A DNA stretch of 64,000 bases, from positions 1 through 64,000 of the forward strand of contig NZ_MLFR01000001.1 in the NCBI RefSeq assembly GCF_002095475.1. Direction: 5' to 3'. Position 1 is the stretch's first letter, and every line of letters starts with the position of its first letter. Source of the DNA: Pantoea rwandensis. GTDB lineage: Bacteria > Pseudomonadota > Gammaproteobacteria > Enterobacterales > Enterobacteriaceae. The position numbers and the translations under genes were made by a program. The notes under the pieces were generated by a model. It made no database searches. It worked only from the letters and a program-made list of their open reading frames with translations, and had not been told where the DNA came from. This document shows positions 52,316-61,312 of the stretch, piece after piece.

Positions 52316-52972
52316 TTAAATACGACCGTACTTCGCCAGGCCTTCACGCAGTGAGCCAGACGCAATGATCAGTTTGGCCTGTTCCAGTTCACGGCTGTCA
52401 ATGGAAACAGACAGTTCAAGTACGGCTTCAACATGCTCTTGCGGTACACAGACTACGCCGTCCACGTCGCCAATGATTAAGTCACCAGGATGCACGGTTA
52501 CATCACCCATTTGCACTGGCTTGTTGGATGACAGCGTTTTGAACCGACCCAGTGTCGTGCCTGGTGTCACCGTTTTGGCAAATACGGGGAAGTCGTAATC
52601 GCGGCGGATTTCAATTAGATCGCGCACGCCACCCATCAGCACGGCACCTTCATGTTTATTCGCCACCGCACCTGCCGTCATTAACCCGCCCCAAACCGCA
52701 ACCGTTTCCAGTGCAGCGGCACCGCCAATCACAATCACAGAACCTGCTTCAGATTCATCAATCGCATCAAGCGCATGCTGAGGTGGGACTTTCTCTTCAG
52801 TGACGTCTTCAAGAATAGTGACGGCTGGGCCAACGATTTTTTTATCGTTGATACGGTTCTTCACCTCGAACGGCAGAAACATGGTTTTGCCAACGATAAT
52901 GTCGCAAGCATCGGCAATGGATGCGGTTGAATAAATGGCGCGATAACCGTCAATGATTTCTTTGCTGTACAT
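52316..52972 (-). CDS. RraA-like / HMG-aldolase-family protein
   Basis: 218 residues of the RraA-like superfamily, which holds the RNase E inhibitor RraA and metal-dependent 4-hydroxy-4-methyl-2-oxoglutarate aldolases and oxaloacetate decarboxylases. Typical are ASIADACD, GGAAALETVAVWGG and VLMGGVRDLIEIRR, then GDLIIGDVDGVVCVP. In a sugar-acid operon an aldolase or decarboxylase acting on a 2-oxo acid is more likely than RNA control. It follows the dehydrogenase gene at 26 bases. Confidence 0.8.
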   Translation of the reverse strand: MYSKEIIDGYRAIYSTASIADACDIIVGKTMFLPFEVKNRINDKKIVGPAVTILEDVTEEKVPPQHALDAIDESEAGSVIVIGGAAALETVAVWGGLMTAGAVANKHEGAVLMGGVRDLIEIRRDYDFPVFAKTVTPGTTLGRFKTLSSNKPVQMGDVTVHPGDLIIGDVDGVVCVPQEHVEAVLELSVSIDSRELEQAKLIIASGSLREGLAKYGRI

Positions 52973-52998
52973 TATTTACTCCTTAGATATCGGAAATT

Positions 52999-53958
52999 TT
53001 ATGGGTTAACCCAGTTCAGTGGTTTGTTGCCTTCGAAAATACGCAGGACTTCCTGCGCGGCTTTCCGCTGTAGTTCGGTCACGGACTCTTCCGTGAACCA
53101 GGCAGTGTGATCGGTGCAAATAACATTCGGTAATGTGAGGAGAGGGTGGTCCTGACGCACAGGTTCCTGTTCAAACACGTCCAGACCCGCGGCGAATAAG
53201 CGGTTTTCTATCAGCGCCTGATAAAGGGCATTCTCATCGATTAACCCCCCGCGCGAGGTATTCACCACGATGGTTGTCGGTTTCATTAAGGCCAACTGTT
53301 CTGCGCCTATCAGGTGGCGGGTCTTCTCTGACAGTGGGACATGCAGCGAAATCAGATCTGCTTGCTGGCATAACTGCTCAAGCGTGACTTTCTCAACACC
53401 CGCAGCCATGGCATCGGCATCATTTAACAGGGGATCGCAAACCAACATACGGCTAAAACCGATGCCGCTTGCTTTGGCGGCCAGGCAACGAGCAATGCGG
53501 CCAAAACCGACAATTCCGAGCACTTTGCCACTCAGGCGATACATCGGCTCTGCCTGGCCAATGTTCCACTGACCTGCATGAACCTGCGTGTTACGTGAGG
53601 TAATACGTCGAGTGGCTGCTAACAGCAGAGCCAGCGCATGCTCTGCAACATCTTCCGAGCCGTAGTCGGGCACATTGGCGACATAAATACCTTTCTCTTT
53701 CGCCGCCGCTAAATCCACGTTATCGACACCCACGCCATAGCGCACAATTGCCTGACATTTATCCAGCAAGGCGATGTACTCCAGTGGCAGCGGTGCCTCA
53801 CGAATCATCAAAGCATCAGCTTGTAACAGGGCTTTTGCGCGCTCTTCCTGAGAAGCACTTTTGGGCACCACGATGAATTCAGGATTGAATGCAGCGAGGA
53901 CTTTGATCTCTTCCTGGTAGTGTTCATAGCCCGGTTCGAGTACCACAATCTTTTTCAT
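52999..53958 (-). CDS. D-2-hydroxyacid dehydrogenase (NAD-dependent)
   Basis: 319 residues: Rossmann loop VLGIVGFGRIARCLAAKA, substrate arginine in VVNTSRGGLID, the glutamate in LDVFEQEPV and the histidine in CTDHTAWFTEE, the complete catalytic set. It probably reduces or oxidises a 2-oxo/2-hydroxy sugar acid such as hydroxypyruvate. ATG 53958 is favoured over 53964 because GAG is better placed. It has its own operator sites upstream (53970, 54067). Confidence 0.86.
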   Translation of the reverse strand: MKKIVVLEPGYEHYQEEIKVLAAFNPEFIVVPKSASQEERAKALLQADALMIREAPLPLEYIALLDKCQAIVRYGVGVDNVDLAAAKEKGIYVANVPDYGSEDVAEHALALLLAATRRITSRNTQVHAGQWNIGQAEPMYRLSGKVLGIVGFGRIARCLAAKASGIGFSRMLVCDPLLNDADAMAAGVEKVTLEQLCQQADLISLHVPLSEKTRHLIGAEQLALMKPTTIVVNTSRGGLIDENALYQALIENRLFAAGLDVFEQEPVRQDHPLLTLPNVICTDHTAWFTEESVTELQRKAAQEVLRIFEGNKPLNWVNP

Positions 53959-53969
53959 GATCATCTCAA

Positions 53970-54080
53970 TCTGACATGTTAGTTTTAATTTATGGTGACG
54001 AATTTATACTGGGGTAACAAGAGTTGTTACCTTAAATAGTGATATTCATCACGTTTTTTTGGTTAATCTGAAATGTTAGT
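53970..54080 (-). promoter_or_regulatory. Two TCTGACATGTCAGA-type operator sites before the dehydrogenase gene
   Basis: TCTGACATGTTAGT (53970-53983, 12/14 to the palindrome) and TCTGAAATGTTAGT (54067-54080, 11/14) flank the 117-base gap between the MFS gene and the dehydrogenase gene, consistent with a separate promoter for the dehydrogenase-RraA-kinase genes. Confidence 0.55.
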
Positions 54081-55416
54081 TTGTCACTGTAGTGGCGGAT
54101 GATGGCGCGTCTTTTCGCTGCAACCATTTAATGATCATGACCGTGCAAAGGCCGCCAACCAGCATCACAATCGCCAGATAGATCATCGGTGCAGATGCAC
54201 TTTGCATTTGGTCGCGCACCAGAGGGATGGTGTTTTGCGCGAAAAATCCGCCCAGATTTGCCAATGAGTTAATGGCGGCTAACCCCGCGGCGGCAGAGGC
54301 CCCAGAGAGAAATTTCGCCATGTTCCAGAAACAGGGTTGAATCGCAAACACGGACAGCACCACGCCACAGATAAAGGCAAAACTGATCGCGGGTTGTGAA
54401 AAGAAGTAGACCGATCCGACCAGACACAACGCGGCGGTAAACATCGGCATTGCAACGTTAATAAATGGATTATTTGTACGGTCCGGATTTTTCGTCAGCC
54501 AGCGCAGCAGCAGCATCACCAGCGCCCAGGGGATCATGTTAAGGAAACCATTGGCCATATCGGATACTCCAAAGGATTTGACGATAGTCGGCATCCAGTA
54601 GCTGATGCCATAAGCGCCAAAGCAGATGAAGCCATAAACCAGAGCCAGCGCTAACACGCGTTTATCCGTCAGCGATTTGAACAGCGTATCGACGGACTTA
54701 TCCGCCTGCTCACGACGTTCAGCTTCCAGACGACCGATTAACCATTTTTTCTGTTCTGCAGACAGGAAGTTTGATTGTTCAGGCGTACCAGGGAAGAAGA
54801 AGAGTACAGGAAGGACTAAAACCAGAGCCAGTAGACCGGTGACCAGGAACAACCACTGCCAGCCTTCGTAACCCATGATGCCGTGCATGCTGAGCAGTGA
54901 GCCGTTAAGAGGTGCGCCAATCATATTGGCAAACATGCTGGCGGTGACCAGAAATCCGACAATCCGCGGACGATACTTGGTGGGGAACCACTGCGTAGAA
55001 TAGAAAATCAGTCCCGGGTAGAAGCTGGCTTCTGCAAGGCCCAATATAAAACGCAACGAGTAGAACATGGTCAGGCTTTGCGTAAAGGCTAATGCAATCG
55101 TAATGATGCCCCAGGCGCAGAGGCTGAGGGCGAACCAGCGTTTTGCCCCCACTTTGGAAAGAATTAAATTCCCTGGCACACTAAATAGCAGGTAGCCAAT
55201 GAAAAACAGTGAAGCACCCAATCCAAATGCAGATTCGCTCCAGCCCAGGCTGCTCACCATTTGCAATTTCGCAAAGCTGATATTCTGTCGGTCGATGTAG
55301 GCGACGACATACATCGCCAGCATCAGTGGAACCAACATCATGATGGTTTTACGTATCGTCGATTTTTCAATCTCATCAACGCTGTCAGACGCTGAAGGGT
55401 GTGTAAGTGAACTCAT
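54076..55416 (-). CDS. MFS transporter, ACS (sugar acid/anion symporter) family
   Basis: 446 residues, 12 membrane helices. Features of the anion:cation symporter group: LAMYVVAYIDRQNISFA in helix 1, GLGASLFFIGYLLFSVPGNLIL, LAEASFYPGLIFYSTQWFP and a central charged loop (SAEQKKWLIGRLEAERREQ). Substrates in this group are hexonates, hexuronates, tartrate and similar. ATG 55416 with AGGG is used; the longer frame has no support. Operators lie at 55524 and 55700. Confidence 0.87.
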   Translation of the reverse strand: MSSLTHPSASDSVDEIEKSTIRKTIMMLVPLMLAMYVVAYIDRQNISFAKLQMVSSLGWSESAFGLGASLFFIGYLLFSVPGNLILSKVGAKRWFALSLCAWGIITIALAFTQSLTMFYSLRFILGLAEASFYPGLIFYSTQWFPTKYRPRIVGFLVTASMFANMIGAPLNGSLLSMHGIMGYEGWQWLFLVTGLLALVLVLPVLFFFPGTPEQSNFLSAEQKKWLIGRLEAERREQADKSVDTLFKSLTDKRVLALALVYGFICFGAYGISYWMPTIVKSFGVSDMANGFLNMIPWALVMLLLRWLTKNPDRTNNPFINVAMPMFTAALCLVGSVYFFSQPAISFAFICGVVLSVFAIQPCFWNMAKFLSGASAAAGLAAINSLANLGGFFAQNTIPLVRDQMQSASAPMIYLAIVMLVGGLCTVMIIKWLQRKDAPSSATTVTN

Positions 55417-56112
55417 GGCGTTAACCCTGTTTCTTATGTTGTTTGAGAGCTCAGAGGAAATGATGAACTGAGCCGCCGCTCCAGAGGTACTTCTGGAAGT
55501 ATGTAGAAGAGTGGATATATCAATCTGACATGTTAGATAATCTATCATCACGACATGGTTGCGCATGGTGATTGTTGGTTTTTTGTAGTTGCGATCACAA
55601 CAACACATTGAATTAGAGAATTTATGTGATCAAAGTCTCAACGGATTGGACATCTGGCGTACAAATTGCTAACACCGAATACTTACATCTTCACCTATAT
55701 GTGACATGTTAGATTTTGTGTGATTTAAAATGATATTTATCAATAAATTAAAAAAAATACGCCATGATTGAGATTGATAGAGGGAAGGGGAAGTGGACTG
55801 TAAATAACACGGTGCGGCGGGTTAATGTTAAGGGGACTTACCTTTTATGAAAAATGACATGTGATATAAATTAATGTGATATCCACAATAAAATTTAGTG
55901 ATATTAAGTTTATTCTTCGAAATTTATTTTCTTGTAAGAAATTAAATGCATATAAATCATTATGATAAATTTAATTTTTGTTTCATCATTCCTTATTGTG
56001 TCTGATATTTATCGTCCTCTGACAGGGGATTTGATTTCATTGAAAATATTTTCTGTGAAGCGCAATGCGTTTTATAAATTTTAGTATCGAAAAAATAAAC
56101 CCCGCGATGCTA
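55417..56112. promoter_or_regulatory. Divergent regulatory region with operators, AT-rich centre
   Basis: About 700 non-coding bases between the divergent MFS and MRJP genes. TCTGACATGTTAGA (55524-55537, 13/14) and TGTGACATGTTAGA (55700-55713, 12/14) are clear operator copies; a weaker TGACATGT core is at 55855-55862. The part from 55740 to 56100 is very AT-rich with no gene, a possible H-NS target. Confidence 0.55.
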
Positions 56113-56132
56113 GATTCTGACATGTCAGAATC
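56113..56132 (+). promoter_or_regulatory. Perfect 20-base palindromic operator
   Basis: GATTCTGACATGTCAGAATC, the best copy of the regional operator, 27 bases before the start of MRJP copy 3. It defines the core TCTGACATGTCAGA used for scoring the other copies. Confidence 0.7.
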
Positions 56133-56159
56133 GTCTGGCTTTAGACAGGGGAACATCAA

Positions 56160-57395
56160 ATGGTTAATAAGAACTTTTCAGCGCAGGTTGCACTTTTACC
56201 CATGCTGGTGGCGGGTGTTTTCTCCGCTATGCCGCTGGTGGCAATGAGCGCCGCGCAACCCAAGCTTGAGGTGGTCGCAGAATGGAATCGTCTGCCTTAT
56301 GACTTGGGCAATGCTGATGCAGAAGCCGCGTGGCAAAAGAATGACACTAAAGCGATGCTGCACGGCGTCAAAGTGGATGCTAAAGGTAATATCTATGTCA
56401 GCACCGCTCGCTGGGGTGGCCCAAAAGTACCGGCAACCTTATCGCGCTTAGTGAAGAAAGAGGGCAAGTGGCTGCTACAGCCTTTCCCTAACGTTGAGAT
56501 GAACGACGTGAAAAATCCACTGGGATTGAAAGCCGTACTCGGCTTTGAAATCGATCGCAACAATGTGATGTGGATTCTGGACCAGGGACACATTGCAGGG
56601 GCACCAAACAAAGCGGGTGATGAGAAACTCATCGCCTGGGATTTGAACAGTAATAAGGAGGTGGCTCGTTATACCTTCACCAATGACCAGGTCGATTTTA
56701 CCTGCTCATTCCTGAATGATGTGGCGGTCGATAACGATCGTGGCGTGGTATACATCACCGATTCCGGCATTATGTGTCATCCGTTGAAAGGTGCGCTGCT
56801 GGTCTACAACATGAAAAGCGGCCAGGCGAAAAAAGTGCTGACGAACCCGGAATGGGTCAACGATCAGCCTGGCTTCACCTTTAGCATTCATGGCGAAAAA
56901 GTCCTGAAAGATAAAGAGGGTAAAGCGAATCCAATGCTCACGGGCGCGGATGGCATTGCGTTATCGGGTGATAAGAAAACCCTGTATTGGACCAATCTGA
57001 CCGGCAATCGCTTAATGAGTGTGCCAACGGCACTGCTGCGTGATTTCTCCAACAGCGAAGCGCAGATTGAAAAGGGTATTAAAGTCGTCAATACCCTGCC
57101 TTCAAACACGGATGGTATGACGGCAGATCGTGCGGGCAACCTTTACATGACGGCACTCACGCTGAATGGGCTGATGAAACGTGATGCGAAAACCGGCAAG
57201 GTTACACCCTACGTGACAGATGAAGCCATTGCCTGGCCGGATACCATTGGCTGGGGTGGTAAAGGCGATCTCTATTTTGTCAGCAACCATCTGAACTCAT
57301 GGGTAGGGGGCGAGATGAATTTTGATAATCCAGCAGTGCCAAACTTCCGTATTTATAAAGTACATGTCGGTGGACAACCATATACTGCAAAGTAA
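56160..57395 (+). CDS. Periplasmic MRJP-family beta-propeller protein, copy 3
   Basis: 411 residues; Sec signal with lysine start and cut near AMSA/AQ. Family blades: MWILDQGHI, CSFLNDVAVDNDRGVVYITDSG, GALLVYNMKSG, GADGIALSGDKKTLYWTNLTGNRLMSVPTALL, NTDGMTADRAGNLYM and WPDTIGWGGKGDLYFVSNHL. It is the most canonical of the three copies. AGGGGA lies seven bases before the ATG. The perfect operator upstream places it in the sugar-acid regulon; a periplasmic lactonase or binding role is a guess from the fold shared with SMP-30. Confidence 0.85.
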   Translation: MVNKNFSAQVALLPMLVAGVFSAMPLVAMSAAQPKLEVVAEWNRLPYDLGNADAEAAWQKNDTKAMLHGVKVDAKGNIYVSTARWGGPKVPATLSRLVKKEGKWLLQPFPNVEMNDVKNPLGLKAVLGFEIDRNNVMWILDQGHIAGAPNKAGDEKLIAWDLNSNKEVARYTFTNDQVDFTCSFLNDVAVDNDRGVVYITDSGIMCHPLKGALLVYNMKSGQAKKVLTNPEWVNDQPGFTFSIHGEKVLKDKEGKANPMLTGADGIALSGDKKTLYWTNLTGNRLMSVPTALLRDFSNSEAQIEKGIKVVNTLPSNTDGMTADRAGNLYMTALTLNGLMKRDAKTGKVTPYVTDEAIAWPDTIGWGGKGDLYFVSNHLNSWVGGEMNFDNPAVPNFRIYKVHVGGQPYTAK

Positions 57396-57403
57396 TTAAC
57401 AAG

Positions 57404-57430
57404 AAAAGGCAGGATAACCTGCCTTTTTTA
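57404..57430. terminator. Bidirectional terminator
   Basis: AAAAGGCAGG-ATAA-CCTGCCTTTTTT, ten-base arms with a T-run forward and an A-run behind, between the convergent MRJP and MFS genes. It should work on both strands. Confidence 0.85.
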
Positions 57431-57436
57431 CGGTTG

Positions 57437-58777
57437 TTAAAGCTGACCCTGCAGGGGTTGTCCCGCTCCAGCTAAACTCTCACCTTCACGCACAATCGGT
57501 TTCTTCACCAGGAACCAGTAACACAGGCCGCTCATTGCTGCGATCACGCCGCCGCTGATAAATGCCATAGCGTAAGAGCCGGTTGTGTCGGCGATAAAAC
57601 CGGTCACCAAAGGTGATAATGCACCTGCAAAAAAACCGCCAAAGTTCTGAATACCGCAAACGGTTCCCACGATATCATTCGATGCTACATCTCCGGGAAT
57701 TGCCCAGCAGGTACAGGAAACTGCGGACAAAAAGAACATCGCAATGGTCATCATTGCCAGCGCTGCCACCAATGAATCGCAGAAAGGAACCGCGACCGTG
57801 GTAACACCGCTGATTAATGCCGCTACCATAATGACGATTTTCTTGGCCTTGAGCGGTTCAGCGACGCGTCTGCCATCAATCAGCCATTTGACTGCGAATC
57901 CTCCAAGCGCTGCGCCTACAATTCCAGCCAGATAGGGGATACTGGCGTAAACGCCCATACTGCTTAGCGTCATGTTCTGTGTTTTCATCAGGTAAAGCGG
58001 CAGGAAGGTGACAAAAATATTGAATAGCCAGATGTAGCAAAACCAGCCCAACATCATGCCCCACATCGATTTGTAGCGGAAAAGCTCAGCCCATTTCACC
58101 CGAGATCCGGCAGGTTGTTGCGGCAGACTGCCTCCGCCATCAGCGAGGATATAGTCACGTTCGGCCTGTGTCATGCTGGGATGATTTTCTGGGTGACGAT
58201 AGATGAAAAAGAACACCACACCAAAAATTACCCCCAGGCTGCCTGCAAGATAAAACAGGGCTCCCCAACCAAAGTGGATGCTCATGAACACCAGCAACGG
58301 CGGCGCGAAAGCTAAACCCCAGCGTGATGAAGCATCCCAGATCGAACTGGCCAGTGCGCGTTCTTTACGGGGGAACCAGATAGAGGTGATCTTGGCCGAG
58401 GTTGGCCAGCCAGGAGCTTCGGTCATGCCCAGCAAGCCACGGGCGGCTAGCAGCGCGGGCAGCGTGCTGCACAGGCCTGTCAGCATGGTGGATAACCCCC
58501 ATAGCGTCGCCGCAGAAGCGTACACCTTACGAGGGCCAAAACGGTCGGCCAGCCAACCGGCAGGCAGTTGGCTAAAGGCAAAGCAGAGTGAAAACACCGA
58601 GCCCATTAAACCAATATCGGTATTGGTGAGATGAAGATCGCTCATCATCGAGGGGGCGGCTACCCCGAGACTTGCCCGATCAAGATAGTTGATAAATCCA
58701 CCGACGAGCAAAATGAAAGCCACGCCCCATCGTTTATTACCACGCTGTGACGGAGGGGAAGGAATGAGAGGTTTCAT
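57437..58777 (-). CDS. MFS transporter, ACS family (second)
   Basis: 446 residues, 12 helices: GGFINYLDRASLGVAAP in helix 1, FSLCFAFSQLPAGWLADRFGPRKVY, a GMTEAPGWPTSAKITSIWFP motif and SRWGLAFAPPLL. Related to hexuronate/galactonate/glucarate carriers. The start MKPLIPS has AGGATCC before it; the longer frame runs over the operator and is rejected. A perfect operator core lies 26 bases upstream. Confidence 0.87.
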   Translation of the reverse strand: MKPLIPSPPSQRGNKRWGVAFILLVGGFINYLDRASLGVAAPSMMSDLHLTNTDIGLMGSVFSLCFAFSQLPAGWLADRFGPRKVYASAATLWGLSTMLTGLCSTLPALLAARGLLGMTEAPGWPTSAKITSIWFPRKERALASSIWDASSRWGLAFAPPLLVFMSIHFGWGALFYLAGSLGVIFGVVFFFIYRHPENHPSMTQAERDYILADGGGSLPQQPAGSRVKWAELFRYKSMWGMMLGWFCYIWLFNIFVTFLPLYLMKTQNMTLSSMGVYASIPYLAGIVGAALGGFAVKWLIDGRRVAEPLKAKKIVIMVAALISGVTTVAVPFCDSLVAALAMMTIAMFFLSAVSCTCWAIPGDVASNDIVGTVCGIQNFGGFFAGALSPLVTGFIADTTGSYAMAFISGGVIAAMSGLCYWFLVKKPIVREGESLAGAGQPLQGQL

Positions 58778-58802
58778 TAAAGGATCCTGTTTTAATATGC
58801 CA

Positions 58803-58969
58803 TCTGACATGTCAGAATAAGTAACATTTGGCAGTATTAATCCAAAAGCGATTTCTTCAATTGATTGGATTTCGATCACATATATCGATTTTATCAGCAA
58901 AAATGACTTGTTTAGTCGTCCAGTTGAGATAAGGAATTGCAGAGTTATCATTCAAAATGACATGTCAGA
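58803..58969. promoter_or_regulatory. Divergent operators between MFS 2 and KDPG aldolase genes
   Basis: TCTGACATGTCAGA (58803-58816, 14/14) faces the MFS gene, and AATGACATGTCAGA (58956-58969, 12/14) lies 20 bases before the aldolase start. Both flank the 212-base divergent promoter region. Confidence 0.65.
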
Positions 58970-58989
58970 TTTAACAAGGGGAAGTGCAA

Positions 58990-59628
58990 ATGCGTGAAGC
59001 TCAGATAACGGCATTAGAGGTGATGCAAACAGGTCCAGTCATTCCGGTACTGGTGATCGAAAAAGTCTCGCAGGCGGTACCTTTGGCCAAGGCGCTCATT
59101 GCTGGTGGGATCAAAGTATTGGAAGTCACCTTAAGAACGGAATGTGCGCTGGATGCGATTGCGAAAATCGCTGAACAAGTGCCGGAAGCCATTATTGGCG
59201 CAGGTACGGTGATCTCGCCCAGACAGTTTCGAGATGTTGAGGCGGCAGGTGCCAAATTTGTCATCAGCCCAGGCGTAACGGACTCTTTATTACGCCATGC
59301 TGAAATGAGTGGAACGCCCTTTATTCCCGGTATCAGCACAGTGTCGGAGCTGATGTTGGGGATGGAAAGGGGACTGACAGCGTTTAAGTTCTTCCCAGCA
59401 GAAGCCAATGGCGGTGTCCAGGCAATCAAGGCGGTTGCTGGCCCTTTCTCCACTGTGCGCTTCTGTCCTACCGGTGGTATCACCCCCAACAATGCCAGCC
59501 AATATCTGGCGCTGCCGAACGTCGTTTGTGTCGGGGGTTCCTGGCTGGCGACCCCGCAAATGCTGCGTGAGGAAAATTTTGAGGCCATCACCCAATCAGC
59601 GCTTCAGACTAGCCGACTCAGAACCTAA
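58990..59628 (+). CDS. KDPG/KHG aldolase (Eda family)
   Basis: 212 residues, the full class I aldolase: E45 and R49 in LEVTLRT, the Schiff-base lysine K133 in FKFFPAE, and GAGTV and GGI phosphate-site segments. It cleaves 2-keto-3-deoxy-6-phosphogluconate (or an epimer) to pyruvate and glyceraldehyde 3-phosphate. ATG 58990 follows AAGGGGAA; a GTG six bases earlier is possible. Together with the kinase at 51.3 kb it completes a phosphorylative keto-deoxy acid route. Operator-controlled. Confidence 0.88.
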   Translation: MREAQITALEVMQTGPVIPVLVIEKVSQAVPLAKALIAGGIKVLEVTLRTECALDAIAKIAEQVPEAIIGAGTVISPRQFRDVEAAGAKFVISPGVTDSLLRHAEMSGTPFIPGISTVSELMLGMERGLTAFKFFPAEANGGVQAIKAVAGPFSTVRFCPTGGITPNNASQYLALPNVVCVGGSWLATPQMLREENFEAITQSALQTSRLRT

Positions 59629-59640
59629 TTTTTTAATCAG

Positions 59641-59664
59641 TGCGGTACGGACAGTGCCGCATTT
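59641..59664 (+). terminator. Hairpin after the aldolase gene
   Basis: Arms TGCGGTAC / GTGCCGCA (one G-T pair) with a 5-base loop and TTT after it. Confidence 0.4.
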
Positions 59665-59803
59665 CCCCACAAACATCCTGCTTAATTAGTGATCTGTTCC
59701 GCACTTCTTCTCAAGAATTATTGCCAGCTTGTTAAATTTTGACGTTAATTAAATTCATATTATGGACTTGATGTCCACATTGTGGATTAATTGCGAGGTG
59801 ATA

Positions 59804-60343
59804 ATGAGCGAGTCTAAAACAAATCTGGATGCTGAAACGCTGCGTCGTATGCCCTATCAGTACGACCAACCGGGAGATATGGTGCCGGATTTAGTGGTGC
59901 CGAATGCTGTTCCCATTGATGAACGTATTTGGGTTCCGCAAGCAGAGAACGTCTGGTTTCGTCCTCTGTGTCTGAATCGATCTTCCGGATATTGGATGAA
60001 TCTTTTACGGGTGAGGAAATCGGGTGTACTGAGCCGCCACCGCCATCCGGCACCGGTTCATGCTTACGTCATTAAAGGGCGCTGGCGTTATCTTGAACAT
60101 GACTGGGAAGCCGTGGAAGGAGGGTACGTCTTTGAACCCCCTGGTGAGACACACACACTGGTGGTGGATGACGATGTTGAAGAGATGATCACAATGTTCC
60201 AGGTTCATGGCTGCATGTATTACGTTGATCCCTGGGGCAATCATATCGGGTTTGAAGACGTCTTCACCAAAATCGATATGTGTCGTAAACACTACGAATC
60301 CGTTGGCCTCGGGGCGGATTTCGTCGATCAGTTTATCCGCTGA
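59804..60343 (+). CDS. Cupin protein, 2,4'-dihydroxyacetophenone dioxygenase-like
   Basis: 179 residues. The cupin core has metal ligands H79, H81 and H86 (LSRHRHPAPVHAYVIKG) and H117 (PPGETHTL). The usual glutamate of motif 1 is replaced by histidine, as in the DAD/ChrR-like group, giving a four-histidine site. In that group some enzymes split C-C bonds next to a ketone. AGGTGATA before ATG 59804 fixes the start. Its presence among sugar-acid genes is unexplained; a role on an aromatic or keto compound is possible. Confidence 0.75.
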   Translation: MSESKTNLDAETLRRMPYQYDQPGDMVPDLVVPNAVPIDERIWVPQAENVWFRPLCLNRSSGYWMNLLRVRKSGVLSRHRHPAPVHAYVIKGRWRYLEHDWEAVEGGYVFEPPGETHTLVVDDDVEEMITMFQVHGCMYYVDPWGNHIGFEDVFTKIDMCRKHYESVGLGADFVDQFIR

Positions 60344-60579
60344 CCCCTGCAATGTTAGTCCTTAACCTAACAGTCTTAATCACCTGCATCGTCGAGACGA
60401 ATATGGGTGGTTAATGTGGTACTGGCTGGGTCGTTGAGCATATAGCTCGGTATGACAATAGACTGATGGCTAGCGAGATTATCGCGGTAATTACAGCATG
60501 AGTTTACTTCCTACTGATAAACAACCGCTCCTCAAAAACGCCGATGTTTCCCTTCAAACTGATAAAGAGAACACGCGCT

Positions 60580-61305
60580 ATGACGTTTAAAGCTGATTTA
60601 TTTGCCGGAAAAACAGCCCTGGTAACGGGTGGGACGACGGGCATCGGTGCTGGCATTGCCAGCACCCTCGCAGAGTTGGGGGCTAACGTGATTGCAGCAG
60701 GCGTGCAGAGTAAGACACATCAACTGCCTGCGGCGCATCACATTACTGTTCAGGAGTTAGATGTACGTGACAATAACGCGATCCTGAACGTTATCAATGC
60801 GCTGCCACAGTTGGATCTGCTGATAAACTGTGCAGGTATTATTAGCCGGGAAAAAGAGCATCAGGTTGACGTGTTTGAAAACGTCATTGATATTAACCTC
60901 ACCGGCACGCTACGTTGCTGCTCAGCTGCACGCAAAAAACTGGCGCAAAGTAAGGGATGCATCGTCAATACGGCTTCAATGTTAAGCTTTTTTGGCGGAG
61001 GCCTGGTGCCGGGATACAGCGCCAGTAAAGGTGGCATTATGCAGCTCACAAAATCCCTCGCGATTGCCTATGCCGCTGAGGGTATCCGTGTGAATGCGGT
61101 AGCCCCTGGCTGGATTGCGACTACTTTGACGCAGGCGCTGCAAGACGATCCATTGCGTGCGGAACCTATTTTGTCCCGCACACCGCTCAAACGCTGGGGA
61201 ACGCCAGCAGATGTAGCGAAGGCCGTGGTCTTTCTGTGCAGCCCTGCAGCCTCGTTCATTACCGGCACAATTTTGCCGGTGGACGGAGGTTACTTAACGG
61301 CATAA
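60580..61305 (+). CDS. SDR-family oxidoreductase
   Basis: 241 residues: TGGTTGIG loop (16-23), NCAG, the catalytic serine in NTASMLSFFGGG and YSASKGG, and the end GTILPVDGGYLTA. Resembles gluconate 5-dehydrogenase/3-oxoacyl reductase-type SDRs. The MTFKADLF start is taken, with AGAG nine bases before. It is eight bases before the IclR gene, so the two are probably co-transcribed. The substrate is unknown. Confidence 0.84.
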   Translation: MTFKADLFAGKTALVTGGTTGIGAGIASTLAELGANVIAAGVQSKTHQLPAAHHITVQELDVRDNNAILNVINALPQLDLLINCAGIISREKEHQVDVFENVIDINLTGTLRCCSAARKKLAQSKGCIVNTASMLSFFGGGLVPGYSASKGGIMQLTKSLAIAYAAEGIRVNAVAPGWIATTLTQALQDDPLRAEPILSRTPLKRWGTPADVAKAVVFLCSPAASFITGTILPVDGGYLTA

Positions 61306-61312
61306 CGACTTA

